From positions 18,209 through 82,208 of the forward strand of contig CACFEJ010000001.1 in NCBI GenBank assembly GCA_902565305.1: a stretch of DNA of 64,000 nucleotides. The letters run 5' to 3'. The notes beneath the pieces are model-generated. The model saw only the letters and a list, made by a program, of their open reading frames with translations. It was not told where the DNA came from and ran no database searches. Of the stretch, positions 9,061 to 18,459 are shown one piece after another. Numbering within the stretch: the first letter of the stretch is position 1; each line of letters begins with the position of its first letter. Origin of the DNA: an uncultured Prochlorococcus sp. Its GTDB lineage: Bacteria; Cyanobacteriota; Cyanobacteriia; PCC-6307; Cyanobiaceae. The position numbers and the translations under genes are program-made.

Positions 9061-11472
9061 ATGCAAGAGAAAAGTTATTCTAAAAAATCATTTTCAGATA
9101 AAACCTTAGAAGAAGAATCTATAAACCTTTTAGAATGGGATTCATTAAAAACGCATTTATCTTCATTCGCCTCAACGGAAATGGGTAAACGATCAATTGT
9201 AAGTTTTGTTATACCTTCAAAATACGAGGAATCTAAAAGACTTTTGAATGAAACTGTTGAAATTAATGAGCTAGAAAAAAATTTAGATAAATCAATTAGT
9301 TTTTCTGGTGTTTTTGATATTAGTAGAAATATTGAAATTTGTTCGAAGGGAGGTGTAATTTCATCTTCTGAATTGTTAGAAATAGCGAAAACAATTGCTG
9401 CAGCAAGAAATTTAAAAAAAATCTTATTAGATTTTGAACAAAGACCTTATATTTCATCATTCACAAAAAATTTAATTGACCATCAGAATATCGAAACGAT
9501 TTTTAAAAAAGGTATTGAATCGAATGGAAGGATTTCAGACAATGCTAGTAATGAACTATCTATTCTTAGAAAAGAATTATCATCTAAGAAACTTGAAAGA
9601 AAAATATTAGTTGAGAAATTTATTCAAAAGAATTTAGCTTATTTGCAAGATACTACTATTGGAGATCGATATGGTAGACCTGTTTTAGCAGTGAAAGTTA
9701 ATTATGTAGATAAATTTAAAGGCATAATTCATGACTCTTCATCTTCAGGAAATACAGTATATTTTGAGCCTGATAGTGTAGTAACTAAAGGCAATAAGAT
9801 TGCTTCTTTGGAGGCTAGAATCACCGCAGAAGAATTAAAATTACTTAAGAAATGGTCCCAAGTTGTAAGTGATAATTCAGAAAATCTTATTGAAATGGCA
9901 TCCATTTTATTGAGATTAGAAAATGCCCTAACTCGTTCAAGATATTCGAAATGGATTGGAGGTAGAACTCCTACGTTTGAGAAAAATCCTATTATTTCTT
10001 TAATTGGTTTTTCTCATCCGTTATTGATTTGGGAACATAAGAAAAAAGGAGCTCCTCCCCCAGTGGCTATCGATTTTCATATAAATAGAAATATTAAAGT
10101 TGTAGCTATTACAGGGCCAAATACTGGAGGCAAAACGGCAGCTTTAAAAGGATTAGGTTTGTCTTTACTTATGGCTAGAGCAGGATTATTGATACCGTCA
10201 ACTCATAATCCAATTATCCCTTTTTGTCCAAATATATATGTGGATATAGGAGATAATCAATCATTAGAAGAAAATTTATCTACCTTCAGTGGGCATATAT
10301 CCCGCATAAAAGAGATATTAGATTCACTTGATAATAAGAAAGGATTATCAGTTGTTTTGTTAGATGAGATTGGATCAGGTACAGATCCTCTTGAAGGAAC
10401 TGCTCTTGCGATGGCTTTACTAAAAGAATTTGCAAATAAATCTGATATCACTTTAGCAACTACACATTATGGAGATATTAAGGCTCTAAAATATAACGAC
10501 TCAAGATTTGAAAACGTATCAGTTGCCTTTGATGAGGATTCTTTGAAGCCAAAATATATACTCAATTGGGGTATTCCTGGGAGAAGTAATGCCTTGTCAA
10601 TTTCAAAGAGAATTGGTCTCGATGAAGGCATACTCAATGAAGCTGCAAATTATCTAAAGCCAAAAGAAGTTGATAATATTAACAGTATTATCAAAGGACT
10701 TGAGGAAGAGAGGATTAAACAACAAAATTCTGCAGAAGCCGCTGCAGAACTCATTGCAAGGACTGAAATATTACATGATGAACTGAAGAGAAATTATGAA
10801 TATCAAAAAATAAATGCTGAAAAAATCCAGGAAATTGAAAGGTCTAAATTATCAAAACAGATTGTATCCGCTAAAAAAGAGGTAATAGATTTGATTAAAA
10901 AATTAAGAGATAAAAATGTTAATGGAGAAGATACGAGAATTATTGGAAAAAGATTAAAGGAAATTGAGACGGAACATTTAACCCAAAAAAAATTTGAAAA
11001 GTCAATATCATGGGATCCTCAGGTAGGCGATTTTGTAAAAATTAAAAGTCTAAATAGTACGGGACAAATTGTAGATTTAGATAAAAAAGGTGGTTTTTAC
11101 GAAGTTAAATGTGGTTCATTCAGAAGCACATTATCTGTAAATGACTTTGAAGGTATTAATGGAGAAAAGCCTAATTTCAAAATGTCAAAAATTGAGATCA
11201 AGTCTATAAGAGAAGATTATTCTTTTTCTAAAATTAGAACGAATAAAAATACTATTGACGTAAGAGGACTAAGAGTTCATGAAGCCGAAATAATTATTGA
11301 GGAGAAAATTAGAAAATTTCATGGACCGTTATGGATTGTTCATGGAATTGGCACAGGGAAATTAAAAAAGGGACTAAGAAATTGGTTATTAGGTTTAAAT
11401 TATGTTGATAAGATTGAAGATGCAGCCAACAACGAGGGTGGACCTGGTTGCAGTATTGCGTGGATAAAATAA
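9061..11472 (+). CDS. mutS2: MutS2 family ATPase with C-terminal Smr domain
   Basis: TGPNTGGKTAALKGLGL Walker A, LLDEIGSGTDPLEG, Smr domain DVRGLRVHEAE...HGIGTGKLKKG. Confidence 0.95.
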   Translation: MQEKSYSKKSFSDKTLEEESINLLEWDSLKTHLSSFASTEMGKRSIVSFVIPSKYEESKRLLNETVEINELEKNLDKSISFSGVFDISRNIEICSKGGVISSSELLEIAKTIAAARNLKKILLDFEQRPYISSFTKNLIDHQNIETIFKKGIESNGRISDNASNELSILRKELSSKKLERKILVEKFIQKNLAYLQDTTIGDRYGRPVLAVKVNYVDKFKGIIHDSSSSGNTVYFEPDSVVTKGNKIASLEARITAEELKLLKKWSQVVSDNSENLIEMASILLRLENALTRSRYSKWIGGRTPTFEKNPIISLIGFSHPLLIWEHKKKGAPPPVAIDFHINRNIKVVAITGPNTGGKTAALKGLGLSLLMARAGLLIPSTHNPIIPFCPNIYVDIGDNQSLEENLSTFSGHISRIKEILDSLDNKKGLSVVLLDEIGSGTDPLEGTALAMALLKEFANKSDITLATTHYGDIKALKYNDSRFENVSVAFDEDSLKPKYILNWGIPGRSNALSISKRIGLDEGILNEAANYLKPKEVDNINSIIKGLEEERIKQQNSAEAAAELIARTEILHDELKRNYEYQKINAEKIQEIERSKLSKQIVSAKKEVIDLIKKLRDKNVNGEDTRIIGKRLKEIETEHLTQKKFEKSISWDPQVGDFVKIKSLNSTGQIVDLDKKGGFYEVKCGSFRSTLSVNDFEGINGEKPNFKMSKIEIKSIREDYSFSKIRTNKNTIDVRGLRVHEAEIIIEEKIRKFHGPLWIVHGIGTGKLKKGLRNWLLGLNYVDKIEDAANNEGGPGCSIAWIK

Positions 11473-11512
11473 AATTTAAAATACCTAGAAAACAATTTAA
11501 TAAGTTTATTAA

Positions 11513-12496
11513 GTGCAATTTATTGATCAAGCAAACATTATTCTTAAAGCTGGAAAAGGTGGAAATGGAATAGTTTCATTTAGAAGAGAAAAGTTCGTTC
11601 CTGCTGGAGGACCTTCGGGGGGGAATGGTGGCAAAGGGGGTTCAGTTATTTTGATGGCTGATAATAATCTTCAAACATTATTAGATTTCAAATTCAAACG
11701 TGAAATAATTGCTGAAGATGGATGCAAAGGAGGTCCTAATAAAAGATCAGGTGCTTCAGGTGAGGATAGAATCCTTAAAGTTCCCTGTGGTACAGAAATA
11801 AGGGATATTAAAACAGGCATTATTTTAGGAGACTTAACTAAAGATAAAGAAAGTTTAACTATTGCCATTGGAGGAAGAGGTGGACATGGCAATGCTTACT
11901 ATTTAAGTAATCAAAATAGAGCCCCAGAATCATTCACTGAAGGAAAAGATGGCGAGATATGGGAGGTTCAATTAGAACTAAAACTTCTTGCAGAGGTTGG
12001 GATAATAGGCCTTCCAAATGCTGGGAAAAGTACTTTGATTTCCGTTGTATCATCTGCCCGTCCAAAAATTGCAAATTATCCTTTCACGACTCTAATACCT
12101 AACTTAGGTGTAGTAAGAAAAATTGATGGGAATGGTTGCCTTTTTGCGGATATTCCTGGATTAATATCAGGAGCAGCCGATGGAGTAGGTTTAGGTCATG
12201 ATTTTTTAAGGCACATCCAAAGAACGAAGATTCTTGTTCACTTAATTGATGCAATTGCAGAAAATCCTCTACATGATTTTGAGATTATTGAGCAGGAATT
12301 AAAAAAATATGGGAAAGGTCTTTTAGATAAAGAGAGGATAATAGTGTTAAATAAAATGGAGCTGGTAGATGATGATTATTTGAAAATAATTACAAAAAAG
12401 TTAGAAGATTTATCAAAAAAGAAAGTTTTAGCTATTTCTTCATCTTTAAAAAAAGGTTTATCCTCACTGCTTTCTGAAGTGTGGAAAAGGATCTAA
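11513..12496 (+). CDS. obg: GTPase Obg/CgtA (GTG start)
   Basis: [64 protein letters not shown]. Confidence 0.97.
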   Translation: MQFIDQANIILKAGKGGNGIVSFRREKFVPAGGPSGGNGGKGGSVILMADNNLQTLLDFKFKREIIAEDGCKGGPNKRSGASGEDRILKVPCGTEIRDIKTGIILGDLTKDKESLTIAIGGRGGHGNAYYLSNQNRAPESFTEGKDGEIWEVQLELKLLAEVGIIGLPNAGKSTLISVVSSARPKIANYPFTTLIPNLGVVRKIDGNGCLFADIPGLISGAADGVGLGHDFLRHIQRTKILVHLIDAIAENPLHDFEIIEQELKKYGKGLLDKERIIVLNKMELVDDDYLKIITKKLEDLSKKKVLAISSSLKKGLSSLLSEVWKRI

Positions 12497-12582
12497 CTTA
12501 AATTAAAAATTTTTTTGTAAATAAATACACTTGATTTAATAATGAAAATTAGCCATAAATAAGATAATCCTTTAAAAATAAT

Positions 12583-12765
12583 ATGAATTTCTACAGTTGT
12601 TTTGATAAACAAGGAAAAATAATAGCTAGATGTCAAACCATTCAAGATATTGAGGTTCTTAAGAAAATGGGAAGACCGATTGTAGAAGTCAAGGAAATGA
12701 AAAATGAAGAGTCGGTGGTATGTTCTCTGACAGGTAGCCCATCAGATTTTAATAGAGATTACTAA
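12583..12765 (+). CDS. Small conserved hypothetical protein
   Basis: 60-aa ORF followed by a bidirectional hairpin terminator. Confidence 0.65.
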   Translation: MNFYSCFDKQGKIIARCQTIQDIEVLKKMGRPIVEVKEMKNEESVVCSLTGSPSDFNRDY

Positions 12766-12780
12766 TAGAATTAATAAATA

Positions 12781-12808
12781 AAAAAAAGGGCTTTTAGAGC
12801 CCTTTTTT
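12781..12808. terminator. Bidirectional intrinsic terminator between convergent genes
   Basis: aaaaaaagggctTTTAGagcccttttttaa hairpin with flanking A and T tracts. Confidence 0.85.
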
Positions 12809-12835
12809 AATGTGCATTATCTATCAAGAGAAAAC

Positions 12836-13054
12836 TTAATCATCATAAACAAGACATTCTGGTTCATCCGGGTTGGCATCGCAGAATAGTTCCAAAGCAT
12901 TAGGGTCATGTTTATCATCTGGATGATGATCCTTATACTCTTCGAGTTCTTTTAGCTCTTCAGTTAAATGTCTGACCTTTGGAAGATTGCCCTCTGCTTT
13001 TGCAGATTCGATTTCCGATTGATCTTTTTGGATGTGTTCGTCAATGGATTTCAT
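12836..13054 (-). CDS. cp12: CP12-like Calvin-cycle regulatory protein
   Basis: C-terminal CP12 signature LELFCDANPDEPECLVYDD. Confidence 0.85.
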   Translation of the reverse strand: MKSIDEHIQKDQSEIESAKAEGNLPKVRHLTEELKELEEYKDHHPDDKHDPNALELFCDANPDEPECLVYDD

Positions 13055-13181
13055 TTTAAGCTTTTCATACTTTAGTAGACATACATAACATAGTTAATTT
13101 CTAATGAAATTGCATTATCTATGAACTAAATAAGTGTTCATTACAACATCATTTTTTTTTGAAATTGATTTATTTATTTTT

Positions 13182-14126
13182 TTAGGTCTCTACTTTCATT
13201 ATTTTCCTTAGAGATGGTAAAACTGGGATTATTTGATTTGGGTTTAAAGGGAATAAAGCTTTGTAGTAATCTTTTTTCCATTCATTGTCGAAGCATGTCC
13301 TATTTACGTTAGATATTTTAAAGAACTTTAATCTCCATTCAATAATCTTTTCAAAACTTGATAGTTCTTGTTCAGTACATTTGAAAAGTTTGCTATATAT
13401 CAATTCCCATCTTATTAGCGTTGGAAAAAGGTAAATATCTGCGTAGGTTAACTCTTCTCCAAATATCCAGTCCCCTTTATTTTTCTGAAGTAAATTTTCA
13501 ATTTCATTTATAGCTGCGAAAAGATTTTTACTTGCTTTTTCGTAAGCTGACTGGTTTCTGGCGAAACCACATTTATATACGCCATCATTAATGCTGTTAT
13601 TAATTAAATCTAAAAATTTTTGATTACCATCTTTAATAATTAATGCCTGATCTTTCGATTCACTTTTTATTGAATTGAGTAGTCTCATAATCTGTGAACT
13701 TTCATTTGAAAGAATATTTACTTCATCTTTTACAAAGCTAATTAAAAGAGGTAATGTCGCTCTAAAAATAATCTTTTTATTAGCTTTTTTGTAAAGGTCT
13801 GAAAGTCTTATACATCCCTTAATCTTTGTATTGAAAATCCATTCGCCATGCTCAACATCTGCCTTTAAAAAAATTACTTTAACTTTTTTAGATAAATCTT
13901 TTATTTCTTGTATGAGTAAAGTTCTTTGACACCATGGACAAGAATGACCTACTAATAAATAAATTTGTCCATTCTCATTATTAATATCGTATTCACTATT
14001 AATGTTTATACCTTTAGGCCTTTTATAATTACCATGTAAATCTGTTGGCGCGAAGCCATTCATTAATTGGGTCCAAAACCAAAACCAGAATTTTCTGGAG
14101 GCCTTTATAAGGTATTTATTTTGCAT
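13182..14126 (-). CDS. Glutathione S-transferase-like protein (Xi/ECM4-type, glutathionyl-hydroquinone reductase-like)
   Basis: GHSCPWCQRTLL active-site motif; C-terminal GST region GDWIFGEELTYADIYLFPTLIRW. Confidence 0.78.
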   Translation of the reverse strand: MQNKYLIKASRKFWFWFWTQLMNGFAPTDLHGNYKRPKGININSEYDINNENGQIYLLVGHSCPWCQRTLLIQEIKDLSKKVKVIFLKADVEHGEWIFNTKIKGCIRLSDLYKKANKKIIFRATLPLLISFVKDEVNILSNESSQIMRLLNSIKSESKDQALIIKDGNQKFLDLINNSINDGVYKCGFARNQSAYEKASKNLFAAINEIENLLQKNKGDWIFGEELTYADIYLFPTLIRWELIYSKLFKCTEQELSSFEKIIEWRLKFFKISNVNRTCFDNEWKKDYYKALFPLNPNQIIPVLPSLRKIMKVET

Positions 14127-14149
14127 AAAATTTTATTTTTAAAGAAAAA

Positions 14150-15055
14150 ATGACTGTTCAAAGAATACTTATCGTTTCAGGCACTCATGGGAATGAAATT
14201 AATCCTGTTTGGGCTGTTAAGCAATTTAATAGAAAGGAAAATAGTTTAAATAATGGTATTGAGTATGAATACATCATAGGTAATCCTGCTGCCTATGATA
14301 AAGGGTGCAGATATATAGATGTAGATTTAAACAGGTCTTTTAAAGAAAGTGAGAATTTTGATCAACACAAAAATAGCTTTTATGAAACTAATAGAGCCAA
14401 TTTTTTAGTAGATGAATTTGGAATTGACGGATCTAAACCCTGTCAGATTGCAATCGATTTGCACACTACTACTGCAAATATGGGAACAAGCATTGTTATG
14501 TATGGGAGGAGATCCAAAGATTTTTGTTTAGCTGCATTACTGCAGAACAAATTTGGATTGCCTATTTATTTGCACGAAAAAGATAGAGACCAAACAGGCT
14601 TTCTTGTAGAAGCTTGGCCATGTGGTTTAGTTATTGAAATAGGAGCTGTCGCACAAAATTTTTATGATCAAAATATTATAAATAGATTCTCTCTAATAAT
14701 TAGCTCATTAAGGGAAGAGATAGATAAATTAAAAAATAAACTTATAGAACTTCCAAAGGAGTTAGTAGTTCACGTTCATCAAGGGAGTATAGATTATCCA
14801 AGAGATGAAAAGGGAGATATTGATGGCATAATTCATCCTGAGAGAATGAACCAAGATTGGAAAATGATTAAAAAAGGAGATCCATTATTTCTGGATAGCC
14901 AAGGAATAATCCACAAATATGAACGGGACCAATTGATTTGGCCTGTTTTTATTGGAGAAGTTGCTTATAAGGAAAAAAAAATTGCCATGAGCTACACAAA
15001 AAAAGAAGTTATTTGTTCCAAAAAACAATGGGTTCAAGAGTTTGAAAGTTTTTAA
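14150..15055 (+). CDS. Aspartoacylase family Zn-dependent hydrolase
   Basis: VSGTHGNEINPVWAVKQF, DVDLNRSF, AIDLHTTTANMGTS. Confidence 0.9.
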   Translation: MTVQRILIVSGTHGNEINPVWAVKQFNRKENSLNNGIEYEYIIGNPAAYDKGCRYIDVDLNRSFKESENFDQHKNSFYETNRANFLVDEFGIDGSKPCQIAIDLHTTTANMGTSIVMYGRRSKDFCLAALLQNKFGLPIYLHEKDRDQTGFLVEAWPCGLVIEIGAVAQNFYDQNIINRFSLIISSLREEIDKLKNKLIELPKELVVHVHQGSIDYPRDEKGDIDGIIHPERMNQDWKMIKKGDPLFLDSQGIIHKYERDQLIWPVFIGEVAYKEKKIAMSYTKKEVICSKKQWVQEFESF

Positions 15056-15172
15056 ATTAAGAAACCGGAACAATAAATCGTTGAAACCTAATAAGGATTT
15101 TTTATTTAATAGATAAGTTTATTTAATATTTAATAATTTTATTTTTTTTTCTAATTTTTAAACCTTAAATAC

Positions 15173-15301
15173 CTAAATTCTTTCACTCCAATAAATAACA
15201 GCTCCAAAAGCCTCTAATTGCAGTCTTCTATGCTTAGCCTCTCTTAAGGAAACTATCTCTCTGGATCTTTTTCCGTTAAGAAGCCATTCGATTATTACCA
15301 A
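15173..15301 (-). CDS. Candidate small protein, 42 aa, not in ORF track (TTG start)
   Basis: Open frame: MVIIEWLLNGKRSREIVSLREAKHRRLQLEAFGAVIYWSERI, bounded by TGA upstream and TAG. Confidence 0.55.
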   Translation of the reverse strand: MVIIEWLLNGKRSREIVSLREAKHRRLQLEAFGAVIYWSERI

Positions 15302-15430
15302 GTTGAATCCTCAATAACAAAGAAAATCTTAAGACATGGAAGTTCTTTTCTCCTATTTTTAAAAAAATAAGTTTACTTAAAGAAAAAATATTTACCCATT
15401 TTTAGCGATTTTGGTCTAAAATCTTCGAAG

Positions 15431-15475
15431 CGGAATTTATTTTCCGTTTTTATTTACACGTCTCACTTTAGAGAC
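15431..15475 (+). promoter_or_regulatory. psbA 5' leader with two short hairpins
   Basis: CGGAAtttattTTCCG (15431-15446) and GTCTCactttaGAGAC (15460-15475), 15 nt before the psbA ATG. Confidence 0.5.
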
Positions 15476-15490
15476 ATACTTTACGAACTC

Positions 15491-16573
15491 ATGACAACTA
15501 TTCAGCAGCAGCGTTCTTCGCTGTTAAAAGGTTGGCCACAGTTTTGTGAGTGGGTAACATCAACTAACAACAGAATTTATGTTGGTTGGTTCGGCGTCTT
15601 AATGATTCCATGCCTTCTTACAGCAGCGGCTTGCTTCATCGTTGCATTCATCGCAGCACCACCAGTAGACATCGACGGAATTAGAGAGCCAGTTGCTGGT
15701 TCATTCCTATATGGAAACAACATCATCTCAGGTGCAGTTGTTCCTTCATCTAACGCTATTGGTCTACACTTCTACCCAATTTGGGAAGCAGCTACTGTAG
15801 ATGAGTGGTTATACAACGGTGGTCCTTACCAGCTTGTAATTTTCCACTTCCTAATTGGTATTTCAGCATACATGGGAAGACAGTGGGAGCTTTCATACCG
15901 TTTAGGTATGCGTCCTTGGATCTGTGTTGCATACTCTGCACCAGTTTCAGCAGCTTTCGCAGTATTTCTTGTATACCCATTCGGTCAAGGTTCATTCTCT
16001 GACGGAATGCCTCTAGGTATCTCTGGAACATTCAACTTCATGTTTGTTTTCCAGGCAGAGCACAACATCCTTATGCACCCATTCCACATGGCTGGTGTTG
16101 CTGGTATGTTCGGAGGATCTTTATTCTCAGCTATGCATGGTTCACTTGTTACTTCATCTCTAATCAGAGAAACTACTGAGACAGAATCTCAGAACTATGG
16201 TTACAAGTTCGGACAAGAAGAAGAAACATATAACATCGTTGCAGCTCATGGCTACTTCGGTCGTTTGATCTTCCAATATGCAAGTTTCAACAACAGCAGA
16301 AGTCTTCACTTCTTCCTAGCTGTATTCCCAGTTGTTTGTGTATGGTTAACTTCAATGGGTATCTGCACAATGGCATTCAACCTTAACGGTTTCAACTTCA
16401 ACCAGTCAGTTGTTGATGCAAACGGTAAGATTGTTCCTACATGGGGTGACGTTCTTAACAGAGCAAACCTAGGTATGGAAGTAATGCATGAGCGTAACGC
16501 TCACAACTTCCCACTTGATCTAGCAGCAGCTGAGTCTACAACAGTAGCTCTTTCAGCTCCAGCTATCGGTTAA
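15491..16573 (+). CDS. psbA: Photosystem II D1 protein
   Basis: Full-length D1 sequence: [54 protein letters not shown]. Confidence 0.99.
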   Translation: MTTIQQQRSSLLKGWPQFCEWVTSTNNRIYVGWFGVLMIPCLLTAAACFIVAFIAAPPVDIDGIREPVAGSFLYGNNIISGAVVPSSNAIGLHFYPIWEAATVDEWLYNGGPYQLVIFHFLIGISAYMGRQWELSYRLGMRPWICVAYSAPVSAAFAVFLVYPFGQGSFSDGMPLGISGTFNFMFVFQAEHNILMHPFHMAGVAGMFGGSLFSAMHGSLVTSSLIRETTETESQNYGYKFGQEEETYNIVAAHGYFGRLIFQYASFNNSRSLHFFLAVFPVVCVWLTSMGICTMAFNLNGFNFNQSVVDANGKIVPTWGDVLNRANLGMEVMHERNAHNFPLDLAAAESTTVALSAPAIG

Positions 16574-16595
16574 GCTTAAAGTTCTTAAACTCACA

Positions 16596-16620
16596 AGCCC
16601 CCTTTTGGGGGCTTTTTTTT
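16596..16620 (+). terminator. psbA intrinsic terminator
   Basis: AGCCCCCTTTTGGGGGCTTTTTTTT. Confidence 0.95.
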
Positions 16621-16680
16621 GTTTAATTTTCAATTGGTTTCATATAATGTTTATATATAGATAAAACATTTAATATTTCT

Positions 16681-17778
16681 ATGAGTAGTAGTTTTGGAAA
16701 AATTTTTCGTGTTAGTACTTTTGGAGAATCACATGGTGGTGCAGTAGGAGTCATCCTTGATGGATGTCCACCTAAGTTAAAAATAGATATAAATCTGATA
16801 CAAAATGAATTAGATAGGCGCAGACCTGGTCAAAGTGACATTACAACACCCAGAAATGAAGAAGATAAAATTGAAATATTAAGTGGGATAAAGGAGGGGT
16901 TAACACTTGGAACTCCAATAGCAATGTTGGTAAGAAATAAGGATCAAAGACCAGGAGATTATAATAATTTGGAGCAGGTATTTAGACCTTCTCATGCAGA
17001 TGGTACATATCATCTGAAATATGGAATTCAGGCAAGTTCCGGCGGTGGTAGAGCCTCTGCTAGAGAAACAATTGGGAGAGTAGCAGCTGGTGCTGTAGCA
17101 AAACAATTATTAAAAACCTTCTCTAATACTGAAATACTATCTTGGGTAAAGCGTATACATGATATTGATTCTGATATAGATAAAGAGAAGATTTCTCTCA
17201 AAAAAATAGATTCTAATATTGTTAGATGTCCTGATGAAAAGGTATCAACAGAAATGATCGAGAGAATTAAGGAATTAAAGCGTCAAGGAGATTCTTGCGG
17301 CGGTGTTATTGAATGTCTAGTAAGAAATGTTCCCTCTGGTCTTGGAATGCCTGTTTTTGATAAATTAGAAGCTGATTTAGCAAAGGCTTTGATGTCTTTG
17401 CCTGCCACGAAAGGCTTTGAAATAGGTTCAGGTTTCTCTGGAACTTATTTAAAAGGAAGCGAACATAATGATGCCTTCATTAAATCTGATGATATTAGGA
17501 AGTTAAGAACTATATCTAACAATTCTGGAGGTATACAGGGCGGAATAAGTAATGGCGAAAATATTGAGATGAAGATAGCTTTTAAACCTACAGCAACTAT
17601 CGGGAAAGAACAGAAAACAGTAAATGCTGAAGGAAAAGAAGTTTTGATGAAAGCAAAAGGGAGACATGATCCATGCGTTCTACCAAGAGCAGTTCCTATG
17701 GTTGATGCTATGGTGGCTTTAGTACTTGCTGATCATTTACTACTGAATCAAGCTCAATGTGGCTTAATCGATAATTAG
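16681..17778 (+). CDS. aroC: Chorismate synthase
   Basis: [57 protein letters not shown]. Confidence 0.97.
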   Translation: MSSSFGKIFRVSTFGESHGGAVGVILDGCPPKLKIDINLIQNELDRRRPGQSDITTPRNEEDKIEILSGIKEGLTLGTPIAMLVRNKDQRPGDYNNLEQVFRPSHADGTYHLKYGIQASSGGGRASARETIGRVAAGAVAKQLLKTFSNTEILSWVKRIHDIDSDIDKEKISLKKIDSNIVRCPDEKVSTEMIERIKELKRQGDSCGGVIECLVRNVPSGLGMPVFDKLEADLAKALMSLPATKGFEIGSGFSGTYLKGSEHNDAFIKSDDIRKLRTISNNSGGIQGGISNGENIEMKIAFKPTATIGKEQKTVNAEGKEVLMKAKGRHDPCVLPRAVPMVDAMVALVLADHLLLNQAQCGLIDN

Positions 17779-17812
17779 TAGTTTTGTTAAATAAATTATA
17801 TTTATCTTTGAT

Positions 17813-18439
17813 TTAATTATTTTTGAGCCATTCATATATTTTTGGATCAAACTTTTTTTTAATAATACCTTTATCTCCAATCACGATTGCTTTATACCCT
17901 AAAGATTTATAAGTTTTTAAATCATTGATTGATAGTCCTCCAGCAGCAATGAAATCAATATTTTTATAGTTGAGTATATCTATAGAACTATCTTTACTTT
18001 TTATTGGGTAAATTTTGATAATATTGCAACTTACATCTATCGCCTCCTTAAGATCTTTTAAATTATAAATTCCAGGAATTAATAAATAATTTTTTGACTG
18101 CGCATAATTGAAAAGATCTTTATCCCAAAATTTCATCATCGAAAAATTTAATCCAATTTTTAAAGAATCTTCTATAGATTGCTTATTAACTATGGAGGCA
18201 GAGCCTAAATTAATTCTTGGATATTTAATTTTGATATCGGATACAAAATCGAACCAATTTTCGTTGTTAGACCAACTTATTTCAATATTCTTTAATCCTA
18301 ATTTTACTAAGTTTTCTAATTCTTCAAAAAATGAATTTCTTATAGAGGTATTTGAGTAAATATTATCTTCAGGTTTTATAAGTAAAAAAAAAGAGTCCAT
18401 TTTAAGGAACTCTAAAAAAGAATCTTCTTTATTATTCAT
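17813..18439 (-). CDS. eda: Divergent KDPG/KHG aldolase-like protein
   Basis: Aldolase-class TIM-barrel pattern: IEIS, LIPGIYNLKDL, IIKIYPI (Schiff-base Lys context), AAGGLSINDL. Confidence 0.65.
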   Translation of the reverse strand: MNNKEDSFLEFLKMDSFFLLIKPEDNIYSNTSIRNSFFEELENLVKLGLKNIEISWSNNENWFDFVSDIKIKYPRINLGSASIVNKQSIEDSLKIGLNFSMMKFWDKDLFNYAQSKNYLLIPGIYNLKDLKEAIDVSCNIIKIYPIKSKDSSIDILNYKNIDFIAAGGLSINDLKTYKSLGYKAIVIGDKGIIKKKFDPKIYEWLKNN

Positions 18440-18459
18440 TAGTAATTTAATTTCAAAAA

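Noticed and set aside
15792-16031. ORFs on both strands overlapping psbA (15792..16031 - and 15805..16002 +)
   Set aside because: Alternate frames of the highly conserved, codon-biased D1 gene.
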